DNA from: JBFXAN01 sp050184225
Lineage (GTDB): Bacteria > Chloroflexota > Dehalococcoidia > CAUJGQ01
Length of the DNA stretch: 29,472 nt
Reading direction: 5' to 3'
NCBI GenBank assembly: GCA_050184225.1
Contig: JBFXAN010000075.1
Coordinates: 1-29,472 of the forward strand
In this document: piece after piece, positions 6,726 through 13,633 of the stretch
Numbering within the stretch: position 1 is the first letter of the stretch
Layout: every line of letters starts with the position of its first letter
The notes under the pieces: generated by a model
The model's database searches: none
What the model was told of the DNA's origin: nothing
What the model saw: only the letters and a program-made list of their open reading frames with translations
Program-made: the position numbers and the translations under genes

Positions 6726-6873
6726 CGCGCGGAGCGGGGAGTCCTGGGCTGACGGCGGTACCAGTATCCGCATCGCGACGGTCTGGCGGTGGGCTGGGAA
6801 CGCATTGGTAGCATCGTCAGACGAGTGCACCCCGCTCCGCGCGTCAGCGAGGGGAGGGGCCGGGGGAGGGGTC
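6696..6873. repeat. MITE-like inverted-repeat element, copy C
   Basis: This is the longest and best preserved copy. The arms 6696-6742 and 6827-6873 are 47 bp each and match at 44 of 47 positions as reverse complements. The centre has TACCAGTATCC (shared with copy A) and GTCTGGCGGTGGGCTGG (shared with copy B). The recJ stop (6723-6725) lies in the left arm at the same point as the Nudix stop in copy B. The element ends 87 bases before the EF-G-like start. Its stable stem could end or slow transcription between recJ and the next gene. Confidence 0.88.
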
Positions 6874-6959
6874 CGCCTCCTTCCTTGTCCGACGCCATCC
6901 CCTGCGCTACGATCGGCGGTACCTCCGCGAACCTTCACAGCAGTAAAGGGGTTTGGTCG

Positions 6960-9041
6960 ATGAAGGAGTATGCTCCACAAGACATTCGGAATCTCGCGCT
7001 GATCGCCCATGGCGGTACGGGGAAGACCGCACTCAGCGAGGCGATGCTCTTTAACACCGGCGCGATCACCCGGCTCGGCCGCGTCGAGGACGGCAACACC
7101 ACCTCCGACTACGACCCCGATGAGGTGAAACGCAAGAGCAGCGTCAACCTCTCACTCGTCCCCTGTGAATGGAACGGCGTGAAGCTGAACCTGCTCGACA
7201 CCCCCGGCTACGCCGATTTCGTCGGCGAAGAAAAGGCCGGCCTCCGCGCCGCCGACGCCGCCGTCATTCTGCTCGACTCCCAGGCCGGTGTTCAGGTCGG
7301 TACCGAATATGCCTGGCTCTACGCCGACGAACGCGCGATGCCGCGCCTGGTCTTCATCAATCGCATCGACCGCGAGAACGCCAACTTCACCAATGTCCTC
7401 GAGTCGCTGCGCGAGCACTTCGGTCAGAAGTGCGTCGCCGTCCAGATTCCGGTCGGCTCCCAGGATACGTTCCAGGGCGTCGTCGATCTGCTCAGCGGTC
7501 AGGCACGGCTCGGCGAGAAGGGCGAAACAGCCCCGATGCCGGAGACGATGGCCGCCGAGGCGGCAGACCTTCGCGAGAAGCTCGTCGAGGCCGTCTGCGA
7601 GACCGACGATGACCTGATCGCCAAGTATCTTGAGGGTGAGGAGATCGGAGAGGACGAACTGCGCGCGGCCCTGAAGCAGGCGATCGCGAGCGGCGCCGTC
7701 GTCCCGGTCTTCGCCGGCTCGGCATCGAAGAACATCGGCGTCGCCGCGTTCATGGATGCCCTCGTCGAGTTCGCACCGTCACCGCTTGATGTCACCCTCG
7801 AGTCCGCCGAATCGCCGTCCGGCGAAACGGTCGAACTGACCCCGGACGCGAGCGGCCCGCTGGCGGCGCTCGTGTTCAAATCCACCGCCGATCCGTTCAC
7901 CGGCAAGCTCACCTACTTCCGCGTCTACTCCGGCACGATCCGCAGCGACAGCCACGCCTTCAACGCCAACAAGGGCAAGGACGAGCGCGTCGGCCAGATC
8001 TTCTTCATGCGTGGCCAGCACCACGAAAACACGACAGCGGTCGGCGCCGGTGACATCGCCGTCGTCGCCAAGCTGACCGAGACCGGCACCGGTGACACGC
8101 TCGGCAATCAGGACCGGCCCCTGACGCTGACACCGCCGGTTTTCCCAAAGCCGGCCTACAGCGCCGCCGTCGCCCCAAAGTCGCGCACCGACCAGGACAA
8201 ACTCGGCCCCGCTCTGCAGCGCATCGTCGAGGAAGACCCGACCCTCCAGATGCACCGCGACCCCGACACGCACGAGGTGATCCTCTCCGGCGTCGGCGAA
8301 TCGCACATCAACGTCACCGCCGAGCGGATGCAGCGCAAGTTCGGCGTCGGCGTCGATATCCACCGGCCCAAAGTGGCGTATCGCGAGACGATCACCCTCA
8401 AGAACCAGGCCGAATACAAGCACAAGAAGCAGACCGGCGGCGCCGGCCAGTACGGCCACGTCTTCCTCGAAGTCGAGCCGCTCCCGCGCGGCACCGGCTT
8501 CGAGTTCACCGAGCGCGTCGTCGGCGGCTCCGTCCCCCGTGAGTTCTTCCCCGCCGTCGAGAAGGGCGTGAAAGAGGGACTGCGCGAGGGCGTCCTCGCC
8601 CACTACCCAATCGCCGATATCAAGGTCACGCTCTACGATGGCAGCTCGCACCCGGTGGACTCGAAGGCGATCGCCTTCGAGCTGGCCGCCTCGCAGGCGC
8701 TGAAGAAGGGCATGTCGCAGGGACACCCGACGCTGCTCGAACCGCTAATGACGCTGCGAGTGCGCGTCCCCGACGCCTTCACCGGCGACGTGCTCAGCGA
8801 CCTCAACGGCAACAAGCGCGGCAAAGTCCACGGCATGATCCCGGAAGGCGGCTTCACCATCATCGAAGCGGAAGCGCCCCTCGCCGAGATCCAGGACTAC
8901 GCCAACGACATGCGTGCCCTCACCCAGGGCCGCGGGTCGTTCGAGATGGAGTTCAGCCACTACGAAGAGGTCCCGCAACACATCGCCCAGAAAGTGATCG
9001 AATCCGCCCAAAAAGAGCGCGAAGCCGCCGGCGCCCACTGA
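6960..9041 (+). CDS. EF-G-like translational GTPase (EF-G2/FusA2 type)
   Basis: This 693-aa GTPase has the five-domain EF-G architecture. ATG 6960 begins MKEYAPQDIRNLALIAHGGTGKT. The open frame upstream of it runs through repeat copy C and is not real; AAAGGGG lies 8 bases before the chosen start. The P-loop is AHGGTGKT (16-23), where classical EF-G has AHIDAGKT. G3 is DTPGYADF (80-87) and G4 is NRID (134-137) instead of NKxD. Later domains include DPFTGKLTYFRVYSG, GVGESHINV, GGAGQYGHVFLEVEP, and the domain IV/V segment ending GRGSFEMEFSHYEEVPQHIAQKVI. These differences identify the EF-G2 paralogue group, whose role in translocation is weak or conditional. The main fusA gene should lie elsewhere. 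Confidence 0.93.
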   Translation: MKEYAPQDIRNLALIAHGGTGKTALSEAMLFNTGAITRLGRVEDGNTTSDYDPDEVKRKSSVNLSLVPCEWNGVKLNLLDTPGYADFVGEEKAGLRAADAAVILLDSQAGVQVGTEYAWLYADERAMPRLVFINRIDRENANFTNVLESLREHFGQKCVAVQIPVGSQDTFQGVVDLLSGQARLGEKGETAPMPETMAAEAADLREKLVEAVCETDDDLIAKYLEGEEIGEDELRAALKQAIASGAVVPVFAGSASKNIGVAAFMDALVEFAPSPLDVTLESAESPSGETVELTPDASGPLAALVFKSTADPFTGKLTYFRVYSGTIRSDSHAFNANKGKDERVGQIFFMRGQHHENTTAVGAGDIAVVAKLTETGTGDTLGNQDRPLTLTPPVFPKPAYSAAVAPKSRTDQDKLGPALQRIVEEDPTLQMHRDPDTHEVILSGVGESHINVTAERMQRKFGVGVDIHRPKVAYRETITLKNQAEYKHKKQTGGAGQYGHVFLEVEPLPRGTGFEFTERVVGGSVPREFFPAVEKGVKEGLREGVLAHYPIADIKVTLYDGSSHPVDSKAIAFELAASQALKKGMSQGHPTLLEPLMTLRVRVPDAFTGDVLSDLNGNKRGKVHGMIPEGGFTIIEAEAPLAEIQDYANDMRALTQGRGSFEMEFSHYEEVPQHIAQKVIESAQKEREAAGAH

Positions 9042-9065
9042 TCTGCCAACGACCGAAGGTGGACG

Positions 9066-9114
9066 GCGAACGGAAGCTGGCACGCTCTCCAGATGGAGTG
9101 CCCGCTTCCTTCGC
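9066..9114. terminator. Hairpin between convergent genes, possible bidirectional terminator
   Basis: GCGAA.GGAAGC.GGCAC.CTC on the left pairs with GGAG.GTGCC.GCTTCC.TTCGC on the right, giving a long imperfect stem with a short loop around 9090. There is no T-run, so Rho-independent termination is uncertain. It is placed between the EF-G-like stop at 9041 and the regulator stop at 9137. Confidence 0.5.
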
Positions 9115-9136
9115 TACTCCCGCGTCAGCTCCGCGA

Positions 9137-9736
9137 CTAAAGGCCCGTACCGGTACTGACCACGAAGAAGGAACACGGGTCACGGCCGACGTTATCGAAT
9201 TGGTGCGAGACGTCGCCCTCGAAATAGAAGGCGTCGCCCGCCGCCAGTATGAACTCGTCGCCATCGATCACCGCCCGCACGCTGCCCTGCTCGATCAGCA
9301 GGTACGTTTCCGTGCCACGCCGGTGCGGTGTGTGTTCGCCGGTGCTCGACCCAGCCGGCAATACCATCCGCATCAGCGCCAGCGACCCATCCTCCATCGC
9401 CGGAAAGATCTGCCGTTCGATCCCCGTCTCCGGGTCGCGGAAGGCCATCCGCTGATCGACCGTCACCTTCACTGCCGCCCGACGGGACTCCACGCCGACC
9501 AGCTGTGAAATCGTCATTCCCAGCGCCCCGGCAACCCGCACCGCGACGACCAGCGTCGGATTCACCGCGCCGCGCTCCATCTTCGAGAGCATCGCCGTGC
9601 TGATGCCCGCACGTCCCGCCAGCGCATCAAGCGTCAGCCCCTGTTCCGTCCGCAACTGACGAATGCGACGCCCGAGCCGCTCGGCCGATGCCGCGGCCAT
9701 CGCGTCCTGAGCGTAATCTTTCCCTGGCATTGTCAT
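9137..9736 (-). CDS. XRE-family regulator with C-terminal cupin domain
   Basis: The N-terminal helix-turn-helix is RLGRRIRQLRTEQGLTLDALAGRAGISTAMLSKMERG (about residues 20-57), a clear XRE/Cro fold with the recognition helix at STAMLSKME. A cupin-2 barrel fills residues 120-195 (GSSTGEHTPHRRGTETYLLIEQGSVRAVIDG, AAGDAFYFEGDVSHQFDN) and would bind a small ligand or metal. The length of 199 aa is typical of XRE-cupin sensors. ATG 9736 or ATG 9730 could start it; neither has a Shine-Dalgarno, so a short or absent leader is likely. It is divergent from the flavoprotein at 9805 over a palindromic promoter, so it probably controls that gene and itself. Confidence 0.93.
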   Translation of the reverse strand: MTMPGKDYAQDAMAAASAERLGRRIRQLRTEQGLTLDALAGRAGISTAMLSKMERGAVNPTLVVAVRVAGALGMTISQLVGVESRRAAVKVTVDQRMAFRDPETGIERQIFPAMEDGSLALMRMVLPAGSSTGEHTPHRRGTETYLLIEQGSVRAVIDGDEFILAAGDAFYFEGDVSHQFDNVGRDPCSFFVVSTGTGL

Positions 9737-9762
9737 ATAGTCACACTATTGGTACTATAATA
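9737..9762. promoter_or_regulatory. Divergent AT-rich promoter with palindromic operator candidate
   Basis: ATAGT-CAC-ACTAT (9737-9749) is a 13-bp palindrome that touches the regulator start codon. ACTAT recurs at 9755-9759. The segment also holds a perfect TATAAT (9756-9761) for the plus-strand flavoprotein gene, and TATTAT on the minus strand (9757-9762) for the regulator. A -35 for the plus strand is weak (TTGTCA at 9730, 20 bases away). A repressor bound to the palindrome could block both promoters. Confidence 0.6.
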
Positions 9763-9804
9763 CATGTCATGGCGGTGCAGCACGCACCACCAAAGGAGCA
9801 CACC

Positions 9805-10701
9805 ATGTATGACGTTACCATTGTCGGCGCCGGACCCGCTGGCCTCAGCGCCGCCCTCTCGCTCGGTCGTATGCGCCGGCGCGTGCTCGTCTGCGACACC
9901 GGCGCCGGACGCAACGCCGCCTCTCATGCCGCTCACAACATCTTCACGCGCGACGGCACGCCACCGGCCGAGCTCCGGCGCATCGGTCGGGAGCAGTTGC
10001 GCCCCTACACGACCGTCGAGGTGCGCGACACCGGCATTGAGCGGGCATCCCTCTCGGCACAGGGGTTCGATCTCACGCTGAGCGACGGCACGACGTTGGC
10101 GAGCAAGCGTCTGCTGTTGGCGAGCGGCGTCGTCGATCTCCTTCCGGCGGTCGAGGGTCTTAGCAACTTCTGGGGACGCGGCGTCTACACCTGTCCCTAC
10201 TGCGACGGCTGGGAACATCGCGACCAACCGATCGCCGCCTACGCCCCCCCACCTGCTGTCGCCCATGTTGTGTCGCTTCTGACGCTCCTCAGTGGCAACG
10301 TGACCCTCTTCACCGACGGTCCGGCGTCACTCTCCCGGGAGGAGCGAACACGACTCGCCGTGCGCGGCATCATCCTCCGCGAGGAGCGCGTCCTTCGCGT
10401 TGAAGGCGATGGCGGCGTGCTGGCCGCGATTGTCCTTGCCGGCGGTGAGAATGTCCCGTGCCGGGCGCTGTTCGTGAAGACGGAGCAGCATCAGCACAGC
10501 ACGCTGCCGCAACAACTCGGTTGCACGCTCAACGAGCAAGGCTTCGTCGCGGTCGATGCCCAGGGACGCACCAGCGTCCCCGGCGTATCGGCGGCTGGAG
10601 ACATGACCAAGATGATGCAACAGGTGATCGTTGCCGCCGCCGACGGTGCGATCGCCGCCGCTGCCATCAACTTCGATCTGCTCGCCGGCGACACCCACTG
10701 A
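9805..10701 (+). CDS. Thioredoxin-reductase-like FAD oxidoreductase
   Basis: This is a 298-aa flavoprotein starting at ATG 9805 behind AAAGGAG (9792-9798). The FAD motif is VGAGPAG (residues 7-13), the redox-active pair is C130-P-Y-C133 in YTCPYCDGWE, and the FAD-closing motif is VSAAGDMTKMMQQVIVAAADGAIAA near the end. These are the marks of the thioredoxin reductase family. The second dinucleotide-binding site is degenerate: the expected GGGxSA is IAAYAPPPAVAHVV (about 143-156). NADPH use is therefore doubtful. It is divergent from an XRE-cupin regulator, a pairing seen in many bacteria. The physiological disulfide partner is unknown. Confidence 0.9.
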   Translation: MYDVTIVGAGPAGLSAALSLGRMRRRVLVCDTGAGRNAASHAAHNIFTRDGTPPAELRRIGREQLRPYTTVEVRDTGIERASLSAQGFDLTLSDGTTLASKRLLLASGVVDLLPAVEGLSNFWGRGVYTCPYCDGWEHRDQPIAAYAPPPAVAHVVSLLTLLSGNVTLFTDGPASLSREERTRLAVRGIILREERVLRVEGDGGVLAAIVLAGGENVPCRALFVKTEQHQHSTLPQQLGCTLNEQGFVAVDAQGRTSVPGVSAAGDMTKMMQQVIVAAADGAIAAAAINFDLLAGDTH

Positions 10702-10737
10702 TCGCCGGCCTGCTGCCACAACCGCCGGCGTCCACCT

Positions 10738-11100
10738 CTATGCCGGCGGTCCCGCCGCGGCTTGGCCGGCGTCACCGGACCCATCGATCTGATAGCCGTC
10801 GAAGTCCACCAGCTTCCACAATCCGCCGATCTCGCGCCAGCGGGCCTTCACGCCGAAGCTCGGCGTTCCGTGGAACTGGACATCGTAGAGGTGGTCCTCG
10901 CCGTCCTGCACCCGGCTGATCACGTCGTATGAGGTCAACGCCGGCATCGTTCCGGTCATCGCGCCGCCGCCGAGCTGAGCGATCTTCGCCATCGCCTCCG
11001 GCGTCATATCGGCAAAGATCTGAGCGATGTTCCCCGTCAGCAGCGCCTGACAGTTGCGCGTCACGGCTTCTTCAACGCCGGCATTCGCCACCTTGCTCAC
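10738..11100 (-). CDS. Uncharacterised 120-aa protein, possibly NTF2-like
   Basis: I do not recognise this family with certainty. The order of elements resembles small NTF2-like/SnoaL proteins: N-terminal helices (AVTRNCQALLTGNIAQIFADMTPEAMAKIAQ), then strands SYDVISRVQDGEDHLYDVQFHG, VKARWREIGGLWKLVDFD and a Gly/Ala-rich tail. The start used here is GTG at 11098-11100, without a clear Shine-Dalgarno; a second GTG two codons downstream is possible. It is convergent with the flavoprotein (36 bases between stops). The REP-like palindrome at 11138 lies just upstream. Confidence 0.65.
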   Translation of the reverse strand: MSKVANAGVEEAVTRNCQALLTGNIAQIFADMTPEAMAKIAQLGGGAMTGTMPALTSYDVISRVQDGEDHLYDVQFHGTPSFGVKARWREIGGLWKLVDFDGYQIDGSGDAGQAAAGPPA

Positions 11101-11137
11101 CTATCATCTGATCTGTCTCGCGTCGTTCCGCGCCCCT

Positions 11138-11209
11138 GTCATCCTGAGCGAAGCGAAGGATCTCGGTGGTCAGATTGCGTCCGAGATCCTTCGCTCCGCT
11201 CAGGATGAC
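11138..11209. repeat. REP-like palindrome (GTCATCCTGAGCG...)
   Basis: Left arm 11138-11164 and right arm 11183-11209 are 27 bp each and pair with one or two mismatches around an 18-base loop. The arm is GTCATCCTGAGCGAAGCGAA followed by GGATCTC. It is 24/27 identical to the inner arm of the nested element at 4231. The same type of palindrome is widespread in many bacterial genomes. It lies between two minus-strand genes and may act as a terminator or mRNA stabiliser. Confidence 0.88.
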
Positions 11210-11235
11210 AGATCCCTACGTTCCGTAAATACCGC

Positions 11236-11673
11236 TCACGTCTTGCGTTCCCAGACCGCCTTGTACCCCTTGCCGGCGATCGCCTTGCGATACTCGTTCC
11301 ACTCGTCCTTTCGCAACCGCCGGTAGAGCCGCTCCAGGTCCTGTTCGATCTGCCCGCCGCCGGCCTGCACCATCCGATCGACGATCACCTCCCACACGCC
11401 GCTCTCCTTGAGGCTGGAGACGAACTTGGGCCAGGGGATATAGGTGATCGACTCCGGTCGGCCAAACCGCGGGCGCAGGTTGCGGATGTCTTTGATGCGT
11501 TCATCGACCGAGTTCACGGAGGGGCGGATGCGCGCCATCGGCGGCTCGGACAAGCTCTTGCGCGTGTCCAGCAGCAACGTCTCGTGAAAGTAGGGAAAGT
11601 GAACGGTGATCACCTCTGCCCGGCCGACGCTCTGACGGACCTCGTCGAGGTCGATGCGAAACTCCCGATCCAT
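11236..11673 (-). CDS. Uncharacterised conserved-looking protein, 145 aa
   Basis: Family not recognised. The frame is open to 11739, but ATG 11673 (MDREFRIDLDEV) has GAGG five bases upstream and is preferred. The protein is highly charged. An N-terminal strand-rich part contains RAEVITVHFPYFHETLLLDTR. A middle part has SVDERIKDIRNLRPRFGRPESITYIPWPKFV, and a C-terminal helical part has QDLERLYRRLRKDEWNEYRKAIAGKGYKAVWERK. There is no signal peptide or membrane helix. Codon use is GC-rich and coding-like. Confidence 0.7.
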   Translation of the reverse strand: MDREFRIDLDEVRQSVGRAEVITVHFPYFHETLLLDTRKSLSEPPMARIRPSVNSVDERIKDIRNLRPRFGRPESITYIPWPKFVSSLKESGVWEVIVDRMVQAGGGQIEQDLERLYRRLRKDEWNEYRKAIAGKGYKAVWERKT

Positions 11674-11774
11674 AGCTTCCTCGGTAGGCAAAAACAGCGT
11701 CATTGATGGGACGAATCGGACCTGCCGGCAGGCGGTCACGTGTAACGCAATTGCAGCACGGGGTCACGGGAGCG

Positions 11775-12734
11775 TCAAGGTGATGGCCCGGCCGGCCCGG
11801 TCCGCTCCCGATGATAGACCTGCGCCACCTCGGCATCGCGCCCGATCTGTTCGACCAACGCCGCCACACCGTCGAACTTCTGCTCGCCCCGCAGCCGGTG
11901 CAACAGCTCGACCTTCAGATCGAGGCCATAGAGATCGCCGTCGAAATCGAGCAGATGCGTCTCGATCGAGGCGCGCCCGTCGCCGTCGAATGTGGGGCGG
12001 ATGCCGATATTCGTCACCGCTGGATAGCGGTGCTCGCCGAGCACCGCGCGGGAGACGTAGACGCCGAGCGCCGGTAGCACACGATCGGCGGTCACGGCGA
12101 TGTTCGCCGTCGGGAAGCCGATCGTCCGGCCTCGCTCGAAGCCGCGCACCACCGGCCCCCGGAGCGAGAACGGCCGTCCCAGCAGCGCCGCCGCCGTCTC
12201 CATATCGCCGTGGGCCACGGCATCGCGGATTCCCGAGGAACCGACCTTCGCGCCGTCCTCCTCGAAGAAATGCACGATCTCAAGCTCGAAGCCGAATCGA
12301 GCCGCGTGCTCCGCCAGCCAGGTTGCATTGCCTTCCCGCGCCCGCCCCACAGAGATATCGGGTCCGCCGACCAGCAGACGCATGTCCAGCGTCCGGCATA
12401 GTTCGGCAACAAAGTCCTCCGCCGAGACCTGCGCCAGCTCTGACGTGAAGGTCAGCGGACCAACGGCGTCGACGCCCAGCGAGCGCAGCAGTTCGAGACG
12501 CTCCTCCAGGCTCGAGATGTACATGATCCGCACATCCGGCCGGATCACCGTGATCGGTGCCGGGTGCAGCGTGATCACCGCCGTGGCAAGATCGCGCGCC
12601 TGCGCCATCCCCGCGAAGGTTCGAATCAGCGCCTGGTGTCCGCGATGGACGCCATCAAAAACGCCGATCGTCACCGCCATCGGTCCGCCCGTGGCAAGCT
12701 GCCGAAACTGCTCCCGCGCGAGCGCCGTAATCAT
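11775..12734 (-). CDS. ribF: Bifunctional riboflavin kinase / FAD synthetase
   Basis: RibF phosphorylates riboflavin to FMN and adenylates FMN to FAD. The N-terminal adenylyltransferase half has GVFDGVHRGH (24-33, nucleotidyltransferase HxGH) and KVGSSGIRDAV (164-173). The C-terminal kinase half starts LLGRPFSLRGPVVRGFERGRTIGFPTAN (185-211), with the PTAN ATP/Mg motif, and continues VTNIGIRPTF and ETHLLDFDGDLYG, in which Glu is the catalytic base. The length of 319 aa is normal. The start ATG 12734 follows the scpA stop by about 90 bases on the same strand. It may supply FAD for the flavoproteins nearby, but that is a general need. Confidence 0.96.
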   Translation of the reverse strand: MITALAREQFRQLATGGPMAVTIGVFDGVHRGHQALIRTFAGMAQARDLATAVITLHPAPITVIRPDVRIMYISSLEERLELLRSLGVDAVGPLTFTSELAQVSAEDFVAELCRTLDMRLLVGGPDISVGRAREGNATWLAEHAARFGFELEIVHFFEEDGAKVGSSGIRDAVAHGDMETAAALLGRPFSLRGPVVRGFERGRTIGFPTANIAVTADRVLPALGVYVSRAVLGEHRYPAVTNIGIRPTFDGDGRASIETHLLDFDGDLYGLDLKVELLHRLRGEQKFDGVAALVEQIGRDAEVAQVYHRERTGPAGPSP

Positions 12735-12823
12735 TGCCGCTCCAATGAGGATGATGGGCAGACCGCCGGCCCTTGAGCCATGATCCTAGCACGGCGGTTT
12801 CCCATGGCACAGCGCGCTCTGCC

Positions 12824-13549
12824 TCAGACCGGCTGTGCGGCCACGACCGCCACGCTCGCGATGTAGATATCCCCGAACGGCGCTGCCTGATCCGCCATCG
12901 CACGGCCGCGCCGCACCAGCTCCAACACCGCCAAAAAGGCGACGACCACCTCCAACCGCGATTGGCTGGCGCTGATGAAGGCGGTGAAGCTCACCCGCCC
13001 CGCCTGCCGCAACTGCTGATCGAGTTGTTCCACCTTCTGCCGGATCGTCACCGTCTCCCGAACAACCGTACCGGATGGCGGCTCCTCCTGTCGGGCGAGG
13101 ACGTTCCGCACGATCATGGCGAGCCGTTGCAACGTGACATTGCTGAGTCCGGGGCCGGGCGGTATCGCCGGCGGCGGCGCCAGCCGCGGAAACGACCGCA
13201 GGCCCAGCTCCTCCCGCTCCCGTAGCGCACCCGCCGCCGCCTTGAACCGGCGGTACTCGGCGAGCACGGCCTCGAGGTCGACCGGTTCCTCCTCGATCGG
13301 CGGCGCCTGCGGCGGCTTCGGCAGCAATGCCCGCGACTTGACCAACACCAACCGGGCCGCCAGCGCAACGAACTCGGCCGTCTCCGCCGCGTCGCCGCTT
13401 CCCTCGGCGCGGTACAGCGCATACTGACGCACGATCGCCGCCACCGGCACCACACCGGCGTCAAGCTCGCCGTGGTCGATCAGCCCGAGTAGCGCATCCA
13501 GCGGACCCTGAAAGGTGGTCACTGAGAGGGAGAACATATCCGGCAGCAT
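12824..13549 (-). CDS. scpA: Segregation and condensation protein A
   Basis: ScpA is the kleisin subunit that bridges the two SMC heads and binds ScpB in the bacterial condensin. The N-terminal FSLSVTTFQGPLDALLGLIDHGELDAGVVPVAAIVRQYALY is diagnostic. A helical middle (AETAEFVALAARLVLVKSRALLP), a Pro/Glu-rich linker and the C-terminal winged-helix part (VSFTAFISASQSRLEVVVAFLAVLELVRRG) follow. The length of 241 aa fits. ATG 13549 or ATG four codons downstream (MFSLSV) may be the start. scpB, a usual neighbour, is not in this window; the gene beside it is ribF. It diverges from an M20 peptidase. Confidence 0.93.
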   Translation of the reverse strand: MLPDMFSLSVTTFQGPLDALLGLIDHGELDAGVVPVAAIVRQYALYRAEGSGDAAETAEFVALAARLVLVKSRALLPKPPQAPPIEEEPVDLEAVLAEYRRFKAAAGALREREELGLRSFPRLAPPPAIPPGPGLSNVTLQRLAMIVRNVLARQEEPPSGTVVRETVTIRQKVEQLDQQLRQAGRVSFTAFISASQSRLEVVVAFLAVLELVRRGRAMADQAAPFGDIYIASVAVVAAQPV

Positions 13550-13576
13550 AGCAGAGACGGTTCCTCTCCTGACCGA

Positions 13577-13605
13577 TTGACCGGGTTGCCCGTCACCCCT
13601 AGCAT
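13577..13605 (+). promoter_or_regulatory. Sigma-70-type promoter for the M20 peptidase
   Basis: TTGACC (13577-13582) and TAGCAT (13600-13605) are separated by exactly 17 bases. Transcription would start near 13612, about 22 bases before the chosen start codon and with AAAGGA in the leader. The promoter overlaps the longer open frame that begins at 13577, which argues against that earlier start. Confidence 0.6.
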
Positions 13606-13633
13606 GACGCTACGACCCGAAAGGAACCTGACG

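Noticed and set aside
6789..6959. Longer N-terminus of the EF-G-like protein
   Set aside because: This part is the inner and right arm of MITE-like copy C plus leader; the family N-terminus starts at ATG 6960.
7779..8726. Minus-strand open frame inside the EF-G-like gene
   Set aside because: Antisense shadow of a clear GTPase; the same applies to similar frames opposite sucD, recJ and the M20 peptidase.
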